A DNA stretch of 64,000 nucleotides from assembly GCA_016169945.1 (NCBI GenBank), contig JADLSH010000395.1, positions 7,592,001-7,656,000 on the forward strand, given 5' to 3'. The stretch is from Trachythela sp. YZ-2020 (lineage: Eukaryota; Cnidaria; Anthozoa; Malacalcyonacea; Clavulariidae). This document shows positions 44,447 to 55,870 of the stretch, piece after piece. The notes below the pieces were generated by a model, which saw nothing but the letters and a program-made list of their open reading frames with translations, was not told the origin of the DNA and made no database searches. The position numbers and the translations under genes are program-made. The stretch's first letter is position 1, and the number at the start of each line of letters is the position of its first letter.

Positions 44447-45247
44447 AAGGACTAATTAAATTGCTATATATATTGCAAAAGTGACAGTTTTATAGTTTAA
44501 CTTTGTATTATCTCCTAATTTGTTCTATCCCTTGTCTTTGCCTTGCCTTGCTATTATTACATAGGCTACGCCTTATAAAACGGATATTGTCTGCAAGTGT
44601 TCTTCGTTGCTCTTTCAGATTAGAAAGATCGCAACAGAGAAGAAGCCAAGGGATAGCGCTGAAACATTATTATCGTACCGTGGAGAGGAAGAGGGCGACG
44701 AAGCAGTGTATTCCACATTCCGCAAAAGTATATTATCAAAAGCTGCAGTAAAAGTGGGGGGAGAAGGAAACGGCACCGCCTATTTTGTGCAGGATGATGA
44801 CCAGAAAGTCAAAAAGAAATGTATAAGCATACCCTTTAATGTGTTTAACCCAACGATAAAGGAAAAACTTGTCCAAGGTATAAATCTGTATATCAAATTT
44901 CTTCTACAGCCTTTTATATCGGGACTATTTGAGCAAAAAATGTTGGGTTACTGATTTTCACCCAGAATAAAGTAACATTGCAAAAGTGAGTTTATATGCT
45001 CACAATGGCCTAAACAATTCTGATAAAGTACACCGATCAAAAATATGTTCTCTATATAAGACAACAATCTAATACATGTCCACGCATTATCACGTATTGT
45101 CACGGTTGAAAAACCCATATCCAAAATGATAATCACATCACGAGGCAATTATACCGCAGCACGCTGGAAATAACGTCCCGCTTCAGCTGAAAGAACGACA
45201 TTATTACCGTTATAACCATCGTCATTTTGGGGGTCAAAATATACTAA

Positions 45248-45316
45248 TGGAACAGTATAAGGAACAAGCATTGGAACAGTATAAGGAACAAGCATTGGGG
45301 GGGGGGGGGGGAGGGG
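45248..45316. repeat. Short tandem repeat with G-tract
   Basis: GGAACAGTATAAGGAACAAG followed by CATT occurs twice in tandem, then a run of about 15 G. It is intronic. Confidence 0.8.
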
Positions 45317-46388
45317 GTGTCCTGGTATTATACATATATATATTTATATTGGTTTTGCAAGTTGCATGTAAACCGGAATTGTCAGCATTCGTATTTGGTT
45401 GAAAGTTTCTGATCATAAATTACTTAATTCACGTCAGTTTTCATGGCTACTGTATGTTAATAAAAAATACATGTATGTATGCTTTGGTGTTAATATTAAG
45501 GACTTATGATTGTATTATTTTTCATTTAGCTGTCAGTCGAAATTCACGGAAACGGAATAATCCCGAAATTGCAACTTCTGATGAACATCAACCAAAGGTT
45601 CCACGGCAATTAGGTAGAACGCTATGTATTAAGTAATAAACGTTTTCATTCATACTATACAGTGTTGTAGTTGTTTGTGGGGTTTTCCGTTGTTCTTATC
45701 TATTTTCAAACAGCATTAGGCCATAAAAAATTATGTTTCTGGTCAGTGGGTTTGTGCAGAATTGATGTGGCGACGCGGCTTTTTATTTCCTTTTTTCTTA
45801 AGAGTTAATAAGGACATGCTTTTTTTGGAGAAATGGGTTATTTTTTATGCTTTTAATACTAAACTGTCACCAAATTTGCAGGTTTAATAGAATAAACTGG
45901 TCAGCGATTTTATTTAAGAGTACTTCATTTTGCAAGGATATTGATGGACCGTATTTGCAAAAAAAAACGTTGACGCGCACAGTTAAAAATGACGCGCGCG
46001 CTGACCAGAAACATAACTTTTTTTTTCTTGGCCTTAATACAAATGTACATTACCATTGGAATTTTTTAATTAATCTATTGTATAGAAACTACAGTGTTAT
46101 CGGAGGAAACGGATGATATTGGTAACGTCAATCAAATTATTACGGTCCCAGATGAACCTGCTGATGACTTAAAGGACACAACATTGCCGCCAGTCGACGA
46201 TGGAAAAATCGACGATCCAGGTAATATGTAGATCATGCATTCAATTTAGATATTTGTAGGCCAATTTAACTTTTGTGATAGTAACTGTTTTGGATATAAC
46301 TTTTGGATAACTGTTGTAAAATATACGTAGCAATTAACATACCAACATATAACTAAAATCTTCGCATGTGTCTTTTTCATGATTATAG

Positions 46389-46939
46389 AGTCGTGGATGC
46401 GTCTCTTAAACTTGAATGACCATGATAAGCATATTCTTTCATCAGAAGAAATGCTTAATGATAAACATATAAATGCTGCCCAAAAACTTCTTGTTGAAGA
46501 GTTTCCTTCGATCTGTGGATTTCAAAATCCGTTACTATCACAAACGAACGCGTTTAGTCCAATTCAACCCAAAGCAAAATCCATCCACATACATCATGTC
46601 CGCACCAACCACTGGATACTATCCACGACAATAAAAAGTGTTGTTGAAGTGTTCGACAGTATTTATAGCAATCTAAGCCCTGATACGAAATCCCAGCTTT
46701 CCACGATATATCAGACCTTTGCAAACAATGGTGATCTAGACGTCAAGATTGTCCCTACCCAACATCAGACTAGCTCCGTGGATTGTGGACTATTTGCAAT
46801 TGCATGGGCATACGAGTTAGCCAATGGACACAGACCTGAACATGTTACGTTTGAACAGTCTAAGATGCGATCGCATCTCTTGGCGTGCTTTAAAAAACAG
46901 AAGATTAGTCGCTTTCCAGCAACAGACTATGAAAGCTAA
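46389..46939 (+). CDS. Ulp1/SENP-like C48 cysteine protease exon (3' exon of the ATPase gene)
   Basis: This intact terminal exon encodes about 183 residues. After WMRLLNLNDHDKHIL and EMLNDKHINAAQKLL it shows the catalytic His in RTNHWILS, an Asp in VEVFDSIYS, and a Gln-x-x-x-Cys region in QTSSVDCGLFAIAWA. These are the His-Asp-Cys elements of the Ulp1 fold, in order and spaced as in C48 peptidases. Members remove SUMO-like modifiers; transposon-borne copies may act on modified host or element proteins. It joins the upstream exon at phase 1 (DDP-G/ES) after the TTATAG acceptor. It is the best preserved part of the gene, with no stop or shift before 46939. The upstream exons show it is a C-terminal domain, not a separate gene. 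Confidence 0.8.
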
Positions 46940-48314
46940 TTTATTCTTAATGAAGTTTAAACTGAACAATCTTGGAAGGACGCTTTCTATTTTGCATAAA
47001 TTTGATTAATATAGTTGATTCAAACTAATTGTTGTGTTCTAACTACAAATAATGAGTGACTATATCTTATTAAGATATTATTTTCCAGAAAACCCTAAAC
47101 AGAAAAGAGAGCTGAAAAATCTTACCGATGCTTTGTCATGCATGGATAAACCAACTGGGAACCAAAGGGCACGTCGACGTTAAAATATCCACAAGTACTA
47201 TGGCCGACAAATTTATATTGGGTTACTTCTATTTCTTAATGACATTTCGTTGTGTTATATATTGTTACTATGTACGAGACTTATTATACGAGAGTTTTAT
47301 TAAGAACTCGGTATTATTCATATTCGACTATTATATATATTACTACTGATATAATGTAGTTTATATACAACATCGTCAATGTTTAAGCTAAAGAATACTT
47401 GTAATACTTTTATGATTAAATTGTTTGATTTGTATGACGTTTCGTTTTTCTGCACGTGTGTGTTCTTGTGCACTTGGCACGCCTTGCGCGGTCACTTGCT
47501 ATAGCAATCAATTCTATGACTCAGCGTATACGGCCGCTTCTCGTGTACCGCATTCTGGTATAATATATATCCGAAACAGGTGCAGTATACGATGCAGTGC
47601 ATATACATAATCTTTAAGAGGAGCCAATTTCACTACACACGGTACATGCCCCCCCCCCCTCCCCACTATATTTTGTAGTATTGCTATGTTAGGTTGAAGG
47701 AGGTTTCAGGCTTTTATATTGGGTGGAATAGCTAGTATGTATCGTATCATGCCATGACACCAATTTTGCAACCCGTCCAAGTTTATATGGAAATTGGGTT
47801 AAATGTACTTCAATACTTTCACAAGAATTGAAAGAGAAAACTACTTATCATTCTCTAAAATCGAATAATTTTAGTCCTCTATAATCAAGATTTCGTTTCA
47901 TATAAAAATTAGTGAACAGGAGGCACAAGCCTTGGTATAGTCGGGGAAATGACAAGAATGTTCTTTTTCATTAATTTTGTTCATTTTCCTCATTGTTAAT
48001 AATTTTTACAGTAAACGAAATGTCTATCCATATATAGCCTGCGTGGCCGGCCCTCCCTGTTCTTCTTTTCCCCTCCAACGAGGGCCGGCCACGCAGGCTA
48101 ATCCATATAGTGACATCAAATCATGACTCACGAGTTTTAGAGCAAATAGTTAGCCATATATGCATTTGCTTTGCAAATTCTTTCTAAAAGTCTCAAGACA
48201 TGTTGAGCCTAATCAGCATAACTTGACCAAGTCACAATATTGCATGGTGTCGCCATCTTAAGTGGTTCATTTTCATAGAAGGCAAATGATTAGTTATTAA
48301 CTATTAGTTATTAA
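46940..48314. other. Noncoding, 3' side of the plus-strand gene
   Basis: Holds the presumed 3' end of the ATPase-Ulp1 gene, a C-tract at about 47648-47664 and the small MITE at 48035. Short frames here show no domain. Confidence 0.45.
48035..48100. mobile_element. 66-bp MITE with 21-bp terminal repeats and 9-bp target duplication
   Basis: A perfect inverted repeat of 21 bp, TAGCCTGCGTGGCCGGCCCT then C, surrounds a 24-bp loop. ATCCATATA is repeated at 48026-48034 and 48101-48109. The TAGCCTG end and 9-bp duplication match the element at 13724-15023. Confidence 0.9.
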
Positions 48315-51300
48315 GAACTACAGAACCCAAGAACTACAGAACCCTAGAACCACAGAACCCTAGAACTACAGAACCCTAGAACTACAGAACCCTAGAACAA
48401 CAGAACCCTAGAACTACAGAACCCTAGAACTACAGAACCCTAGAACTACAGAACACTAGAACTACAGAACTACAGAACCCTAGAACTACAGAACCCTAGA
48501 ACTACAGAACCCTAGAACTACAGAACCCTAGAACTACAGAACCACAGAACTACAGAACCCTAGAACCACAGAACCCTAGAACTACAGAACCCTAGAACTA
48601 CAGAACCCTAGAACTACAGAACCCTAGAACTACAGAACCCTAGAACTACAGAACCCTAGAACTACAGAACCCTAGAACTGCAGAACCCTAGAACTACAGA
48701 ACCCTAGAACTACAGAACCTAGAACTACAGAACCCTGAACTACAGAACCCTAGAACTACAGAACCTAGAACTACAGAACCCTAGAACTACAGAACCCTAG
48801 AACTACAGAACCCTAGAACTACAGAACCCTAGAACTACAGAACCCTAGAACTACAGAACCCTAGAACTACAGAACCCTAGAACTACAGAACCCTAGAACT
48901 ACAGAACCCTAGAACTACAGAACCCTAGAACTACAGAACCCTAGAACTACAGAACCCTAGAACTACAGAACCCTAGAACTACAGAACCCTAGAACTACAG
49001 AACCACAGAACCTAGAACCACAGAACCCTAGAACTACAGAACCCTAGAACTACAGAACCCTAGAACTACAGAACCCTAGAACTACAGAACCCTAGAACTA
49101 CAGAACCCTAGAACTACAGAACCCTAGAACTACAGAACCGTAGAACTACAGAACCCTAGAACTACAGAACCCTAGAACTTCAGAACCCCAGAACTACAGA
49201 ACCACAGAACCCTAGAACTACAGAACCCAAGAACTACAGAACCCGAGAACTACAGAACCAGAACTACAGAACCGTAGAACTACAGAACCCTAGAACTACA
49301 GAACCCTAGAACTACAGAACCGTAGAACTACAGAACCCTAGAACTACAGAACCCTAGAACTACAGAACCCTAGAACTACAGAACCCTAGAACTACAGAAC
49401 CCTAGAACTAGAACTACAGAACACTAGAACTACAGAACCCTAGAACTACAGAACCCTAGAACTACAGAACCCTAGAACTACAGAACCCTAGAACTACAGA
49501 ACCCTAGAACTACAGAACCCTAGAACTACAGAACCCTAGAACTACAGAACCCTAGAACTACAGAACCCTAGAACTACAGAACCCTAGAACTACAGAACTA
49601 CAGAACCCTAGAACCACAGAACCCTAGAACTACAGAACCCTAGAACTACAGAACCCTAGAACTACAGAACCCTAGAACTACAGAACTCTAGAACCACAGA
49701 ACCGTAGAACTACAGAACCCTAGAACTACAGAACCCTAGAACTACAGAACTCTAGAACTACAGAACTCTAGAACCACAGAACCGTAGAACTACAGAACCC
49801 TAGAACTACAGAACCACAGAACCGTAGAACTACAGAACCCTAGAACTACAGAACCCTAGAACTACAGAACCGTAGAACTACAGAACCCTAGAACTACAGA
49901 ACCCTAGAACTACAGAACCCTAGAACTACAGAACCCTAGAACTACAGAACCCTAGAACTACAGAACCCTAGAACTACAGAACCCTAGAACTACAGAACCC
50001 TAGAACTACAGAACCCTAGAACTACAGAACCCTAGAACTACAGAACCCTAGAACTACAGAACCCTAGAACTACAGAACCCTAGAACTACAGAACCCCAGA
50101 ACTACAGAACCACAGAACCCTAGAACTACAGAACCCTAGAACTACAGAACCCTAGAACTACAGAACCACAGAACCGTAGAACTACAGAACCACAGAACCC
50201 TAGAACTACAGAACCCTAGAACTACAGAACCCTAGAACTACAGAACCCTAGAACTACAGAACTCTAGAACTACAGAACCCTAGAACTACAGAACCCTAGA
50301 ACTACAGAACCACAGAACCCTAGAACTACAGAACCCTAGAACTACAGAACCCTAGAACTACAGAACCCTAGAACTACAGAACCCTAGAACTACAGAACCC
50401 TAGAACTACAGAACCCTAGAACTACAGAACCGTAGAACTACAGAACCCTAGAACTACAGAACCCTAGAACTACAGAACCCTAGAACTACAGAACCCTAGA
50501 ACTACAGAACCCTAGAACTACAGAACCCTAGAACTACAGAACTACAGAACCCTAGAACTACAGAACCCTAGAACTACAGAACCCTAGAACTACAGAACCG
50601 TAGAACTACAGAACCCTAGAACTACAGAACCCTAGAACTACAGAACCCTAGAACTACAGAACCTAGAACTACAGAACCCTAGAACTACAGAACCCTAGAA
50701 CTACAGAACCCTAGAACTAGAACTACAGAACCCTAGAACTACAGAACCCTAGAACTACAGAACCCTAGAACTACAGAACAGAACCCTAGAACTACAGAAC
50801 CCTAGAACTACAGAACCCTAGAACTACAGAACTCTAGAACTACAGAACCCTAGAACTACAGAACCCTAGAACTACAGAACCCTAGAACTACAGAACCCTA
50901 GAACTACAGAACTCTAGAACTACAGAACCCTAGAACTACAGAACCCTAGAACTACAGAACCGTAGAACTACAGAACCCTAGAACTACAGAACCCTAGAAC
51001 TACAGAACCGTAGAACTACAGAACCCTAGAACTACAGAACCCTAGAACTACAGAACCCTAGAACTACAGAACCCTAGAACTACAGAACCCTAGAACTACA
51101 GAACCCTAGAACTACAGAACCCTAGAACTACAGAACCCTAGAACTACAGAACCCTAGAACTACAGAACTACAGAACCCTAGAACTACAGAACCCTAGAAC
51201 TACAGAACCCTAGAACTACAGAACTCTAGAACTACAGAACTCTAGAACCACAGAACCGTAGAACTACAGAACCCTAGAACTACAGAACCACAGAACTACA

Positions 51301-52110
51301 GAACTACAGAACCCTAGAACTACAGAACCCTAGAACTACAGAACCCTAGAACTACAGAACCCTAGAACTACAGAACCCTAGAACTACAGAACCCTAGAAC
51401 TACAGAACCCTAGAACTACAGAACCCTAGAACCCTAGAACTACAGAACCCTAGAACTACAGAACCCTAGAACTACAGAACCCTAGAACTACAGAACCCTA
51501 GAACTACAGAACCCTAGAACTACAGAACCCTAGAACTACAGAACCCTAGAACTACAGAACCCTAGAACTACAGAACCCTAGAACTACAGAACCCTAGAAC
51601 TACAGAACCCTAGAACTACAGAACCCTAGAACTGCAGAACCCTAGAACTACAGAACCCTAGAACTACAGAACCCTAGAACTACAGAACCCTAGAACTACA
51701 GAACCTAGAACTACAGAACCCTAGAACTACAGAACCCTAGAACTACAGAACCCTAGAACTACAGAACCACAGAACCGTAGAACTACAGAACCCTAGAACT
51801 ACAGAACCCTAGAACTACAGAACCGTAGAACCACAGAACCGTAGAACTACAGAACCCTAGAACTACAGAACCCTAGAACTACAGAACCGTAGAACTACAG
51901 AACCCTAGAACTACAGAACCCTAGAACTACAGAACCCTAGAACTACAGAACCCTAGAACTACAGAACCCTAGAACTACAGAACCCTAGAACTACAGAACC
52001 ACAGAACCCTAGAACCACAGAACCCTAGAACTACAGAACCCTAGAACTACAGAACCCTAGAACTACAGAACCCTAGAACTACAGAACTACAGAACCCTAG
52101 AACTACAGAA
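48315..52110 (-). repeat. 16-bp minisatellite array, right arm
   Basis: About 3.8 kb of GAACTACAGAACCCTA units, the reverse complement of the left array, with the same kinds of variants (AACCGTAG, AACCACAG, AACTCTAG). It ends where the unique distal repeat begins. Confidence 0.95.
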
Positions 52111-52215
52111 CATTTACGTATAATGATATTAATTACTTACTTAATTATTATAATATATAGCTATTTATTTAATTATTATAATATATTCGGTGACTTGTAA
52201 CATGGCCTTATAACC
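52111..52215 (-). repeat. Distal terminal inverted repeat, right
   Basis: Reverse complement of 27631-27734 with a few substitutions. It ends at CCTTATAACC (52215), after which sequence unrelated to the left flank begins. Confidence 0.9.
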
Positions 52216-52239
52216 GTGACGAATTCTTCTTGTTTCCAT

Positions 52240-52680
52240 GACAACCATATCTATGATCATATTGGATCACAGAATAGGAAGGTATAGGTGTAATTAGCCT
52301 CCTCCGCAGGCAACTGTGTAGTTCTGCAACGTTATTAACTATAAAAGATTTATCAGGAACGTAGAAAATACAGGGAAATAGTTCTGAAATTTTCTGAAAT
52401 ACGATATGATATTTTAAAATAAACAAGAAGCGTAAATTAAAAAGGCCTGGAGCGGAAAAATAGGGAGGTTTGTGGATAATGTAGGAAGTAATGGGATATG
52501 ATGGGACGCTTCTTCTTTTAAAATATCATATCGTATTTCAGAACTATTTCCTTGTATTTTCTACGTTCCTGATAAATCTTTTATACTTAATAACGTTGCA
52601 GAACTACACAGTTACCTGCGGAGGAGGCTAAGGTGTAATTATCTATTCTGTGATCAACTGATCATATGACAACAGCCAGT
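52240..52680. mobile_element. MITE (52295-52630) inserted in a smaller palindrome
   Basis: The inner element has TAGCCTCCTCCGCAGG at both ends in inverted orientation, with arms of about 140 bp around a ~60-bp centre. AGGTGTAAT is duplicated at 52286-52294 and 52631-52639. Outside this, GATCACAGAATAG on the left and CTATTCTGTGATC on the right also pair. So the target was itself a short palindromic element. Confidence 0.85.
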
Positions 52681-52867
52681 ACATTTAAAAAAATAGGTAC
52701 GCTAAACGTACATGTATCTGCCCCTCTGCGTCAAGTGGTCGTGTATTGCTGCTGATATACAGATGTTGTGGTTGTTGAAGTTGTTATTGGAGTGGTTGAC
52801 GCATAATTGGTAACTTCAATTAGTATATTTAATGCGGAGTAAGTTGAAAATGAGCAAAATTGAACCC

Positions 52868-53540
52868 TGACATGCATAAACCCAGCTAGATTTAATAAAT
52901 AAACCTGAAATTGTTAGAATTACATGCATTTCGGTGATCTAAAACAGTGTGTAAAATGTCTTCCCGCAACTCGATTTATATCACAGGGTCAACATTACGC
53001 TTGTCGTGTTGGGGTATCAGGTTTACACACTATTACAGCGAAATTAACCTCCAACATGCATAAACACAATTAGATTTAAAAAATAAACCTGTAATTTTGG
53101 AATTACATGTATTTTAGTGATCTAAAACAGTGTGTAAAATGTCTTCCCGAAATTCGATTTCTATCATAGGGTAAACTTCACGTTTGTCATTTTGGGGTCT
53201 TAGGTATACACCCTATTACAGCGAAATTAAACCCTGACATGGTTTGGTGCAAATCGATTTCTATCATAAGGTCAACATTACGCTTGTCATGTTGGGGTAT
53301 TAGGTATACACCCTACAACAGCGAAATTAAACCCCGACATGCATAAACACAGCTAGATTTAATAAATAAACCTGAAATTTTGGAATTACATGTATTTTAG
53401 TGATCTAAAACAGTGTGTAAAATGTCTTCCCGCAATTCGATTTCTATGATAGGGTCAACATTACGCTTGTCGTGTTGGGGTATTAGGTATACACCCGATA
53501 ACAGCGAAATTAATCCCTGACATGCATAAACACAGCTACA
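52868..53540. repeat. ~184-bp satellite, left block
   Basis: Units starting GACATGCATAAACACAGCTA recur at about 52868, 53053, 53336 and 53519, spaced 183-185 bp where complete (one unit is partial). Each contains TCTAAAACAGTGTGTAAAAT and TTACAGCGAAATTAA. A Penelope-like element interrupts the array. Confidence 0.85.
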
Positions 53541-53583
53541 TTTAATTTAATTTAGAACAAATGAGGGTTGTTTCGCGTGTGCC

Positions 53584-53640
53584 TATTGAGATATAAACAA
53601 AATCTCGACGTTTCGAGCTAAAGCCCTTCGTCAGGAGAAA
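53584..53640 (-). ncRNA. Hammerhead ribozyme motif at Penelope-like element end
   Basis: The minus strand reads CTGACGA (53628-53634), stem GGGCTTTAGCTC and GAAAC (53610-53614), followed by GTCGAGATTTTGTTTATATC. Same core as at 41354-41378. Confidence 0.55.
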
Positions 53641-53929
53641 TTAGTAGACAGATAAACACATTACATCAGCTTTTATAGCAACGCTACAAAAGCTGTCACG
53701 TGAACAAAATATTAACCAATGAAAATAAAGTAGTCATAACAATCATAACAAAATAGAATTAATATGTAAAGATATAGACTGCGTGCAGGCTTCGGCCCGA
53801 TTATAGGGTCGAAGGCCTGCGCACAGGCGTTACACTTATCAAAGCGCTATAAATGTCGTACAAGGGAAGGGAAGAGGGGATATAGAGGAAAGTATATGAG
53901 AAGTATTTAAGAGAAAAGAAAAGAATGAG

Positions 53930-55177
53930 CTAGATGAAGGAGAGGCGCTCATTGATACCATCAGGCTGAATGGTGCCAAGTTTAAAAATGAGACGCTTTT
54001 CTTGCTTCCGACGGGTATCATTAGCACCAATAATGGGATGAATGGCGCATATTTTCATATCAGAAAAGGAGTGGTGGGCACTGTTGAAGTGCCTAGCAAC
54101 AGGTTTGTTGTGCACATTGTTCTTAACATCACGCAAGTGCTCAACAAACCTATCGCCTAAACGTCTTCCAGTTTCTCCGATGTAGAGCAAGCCACATTTG
54201 CTGCAAGAGATGCAGTAAACGAGGTTGGAGGAGATGCACGTGAAACTGTGCTTGATGACAAACTGAGATTTAGGAGCCGAAATACAGGTGGTGGGGTTTA
54301 AATGCTTACAAGTGTAGCACTTAGCACGACCACAGGAAACAGTGCCAGCTGGTGACACAGAATCCTGTCGCAGTGAGCTGTGCACTAGGGTTTCCGGATG
54401 TTTTACTGTGTCGAAAACAGATTAGTGGGGTCTCGGAGAAAATGGAAGACGTTGCAGGGTCATTTTTAAGTAGATTAAAATTCCGGCAAATGATGTCCCT
54501 TACTTTAAAATTGAAGGGATGAAAGGTTAAAACTAAAGGTACTTTTTTATTAGAAATTGCAACCGAAGGTTCTCTTAAGGTGTCTGAACGGGGTATAAGG
54601 AGGCCTTGTTAAGGGCAGTATCTAAAAGGTGGGAAGGATAACCACGATTCACAAAAAGCTTCTCATTTCTGAACATTTGGCATCAAAGTCGTCGTCTTCA
54701 CTACAGAGGCGACGAAGACGTAAATTGAGAGTAAGGGATAGCAGTTTTAGTGTGCTTAGGATGACAGGATGAGAAGAGAAGATAGCTGTGGGAGTCAGTA
54801 GGCTTGTAAAAGACAGATGTGCTCAGCCTATTACCATTGATAGAAATGAGAATGTCTAGGAATGATACACTGGTCTCACTGATCTCCCATGTGAACTGAA
54901 GTGCTGGATGGAAATCATTAACAAAGTTAATGAAGCAATTCAGATCAGCGCGCGAACATGATGCAGTGCCTAAGCAATCATCAATGAACCGGCGATAGAA
55001 GTCAGGTGAGGGACCAGTGTACTGTTCGAAGATTTGTTTTTCCACATAACCAACAAACAAATTGGCATAGTTGGGTCCCATTTTGGTACCCATGGCCACA
55101 CCACTTATTTGTTGGTAATGCTCACCATCAAACGAGAAATTGTTCAAGGTGAGCACTAACTCTGCCAAGCGTACCAA
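53930..55177 (-). pseudogene. Penelope-like RT (partial) and GIY-YIG endonuclease
   Basis: The RT part (55177-54701) shows QISGVAMGTKMGPNYANLF, the catalytic RFIDDCLG and the following VSFLDILIS, as in Penelope-type reverse transcriptases. The frame breaks between about 54700 and 54390. The C-terminal part (54385-53930) has a Cys-rich CGRAKCYTCKHL, then LVYCISCSKCGLLYIGETGR and a conserved LGDRFVEHLRDV with VARHFN. This is a GIY-YIG nuclease (here VYC...LYIG) with its Arg and His residues. The stop is at 53930. The enzyme pair nicks DNA and primes reverse transcription. N-terminus missing and at least one frameshift, so inactive. Confidence 0.85.
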
Positions 55178-55185
55178 GGTAATAC

Positions 55186-55870
55186 AGCGAAATTAACCCC
55201 CGATATGTATAAGCACAGTTCGATTTAACAAATAAACCTGAAATTTTGAAATTAAATGTATTTCGGTGATTTAAAACAGTGTGTAAAAATGACTTCCGGC
55301 AATTCGATTTCTATCATAAGGTCAACATTACGCATGTCTTTTTGGGGTCTTGGATATACACCTCATTACATCGAAATTGATCCCTGAGATGCATAAACAC
55401 AATTAGATTTAATAAATAAACCTGAAAATTTGGAATTACATGTATTTCAGTGATCTAAAACAGTGTAAAATGTCTTCCCGAAATTCGATTTCTATCATAG
55501 GGTCAACTTCACGCTTGTCATGTTGGGGTCTTAGATATACACCCTATTACAGCGAAATTAACCCCCAACATGCATAAACACAGCTAGATTTAATAAATAA
55601 ACCTGAAATTTGGAATTACATGTGTTTCGGTGCTCTAAAACGGTGTCTAAAATTTCTTGGTGCAATTCGATTTCTATCATAGGGTCAACTTTACGCATGT
55701 CGTATTGGGGTCTTGGATAGTTGAATATACACCTTATTACAGCGAAATTAACCCCTGACATGAATAAACACAGCTAGATTTAATAAATAAACCTGACATT
55801 TTGGATTTACATGTATTTCTGTGATGCAAGAAACTGTGTAAACTTTTTTGCAGCAATTCAATTTCTATCA
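55186..55870. repeat. ~184-bp satellite, right block
   Basis: Units continue at about 55202, 55387, 55566 and 55757 (spacing 179-191 bp), with the same TTACAGCGAAATTAACCCC and AACAGTGT motifs as the left block. They decay after about 55870. Confidence 0.85.

Larger units (their letters stand above)
38274..46939 (+). pseudogene. P-loop ATPase (DUF3987-like) with C-terminal Ulp1 protease, eight exons
   Basis: Exons inferred from AG/GT sites and phase: 38274-39078, 42611-42786, 43351-43537, 43806-43961, 44619-44877, 45530-45613, 46095-46220, 46389-46939. All junction phases agree. Exon 1 has FPLSAFPKHVVEWVEAMAYS and the Walker A motif EPGAGKS. A Walker-B-like stretch, ALLAHSK, is where relatives have a terminal DE; a TGA follows. 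Later exons give IYDTIFEMHREGRVY, GVLHVLLNVVEHFV and the helical EIAQKLVNYFSEQ, fitting the C-terminal part of DUF3987 ATPases. A basic/acidic linker (SRNSRKRNN) leads to the Ulp1 domain. Defects: the TGA and TAA with indels at about 38720-38940, and one indel near 42650. DUF3987 proteins resemble replicative helicase/primase-associated ATPases; the role here is unknown. Family call from recalled motifs. Confidence 0.7.
27631..52215. mobile_element. Giant 24.6-kb DNA transposon with foldback-type terminal repeats
   Basis: The ends are inverted copies. Both begin GGTTATAAGGCCATGTTACA and continue for about 105 bp, with only a few mismatches. Inside each end lies a 3.8-3.9-kb array of the same 16-bp repeat, in opposite orientation on the two sides. 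Between the arrays (31.7-48.3 kb) are two divergent genes: a DDE transposase-OTU-CXC protein (minus) and a P-loop ATPase-Ulp1 protein (plus). No target duplication is evident (TTAG to the left, GTGACG to the right). Long inverted repeats built of short tandem units are known from FB elements of Drosophila and TU elements of sea urchin, but with different genes. Frameshifts in both genes suggest this copy is inactive. Confidence 0.8.
53545..55182 (-). mobile_element. 5'-truncated Penelope-like retroelement
   Basis: A minus-strand element with the second half of the reverse transcriptase, a GIY-YIG endonuclease and a hammerhead-type motif at the 3' end. It is inserted in the ~184-bp satellite. 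The 5' side is cut at about 55182 inside the RT. Confidence 0.85.

Noticed and set aside
45234..45416. Proline-rich minus-strand frame
   Set aside because: Produced by the G-tract and short tandem repeat in an intron.
47425..47610. Cys-rich small plus-strand frame
   Set aside because: Short, no start context or homologous motif; likely chance.
27631..52215. Polinton/Maverick interpretation
   Set aside because: No PolB, retroviral-type integrase, or capsid-like proteins were seen. The transposase motifs, OTU/CXC and ATPase-Ulp1 genes do not fit that set.
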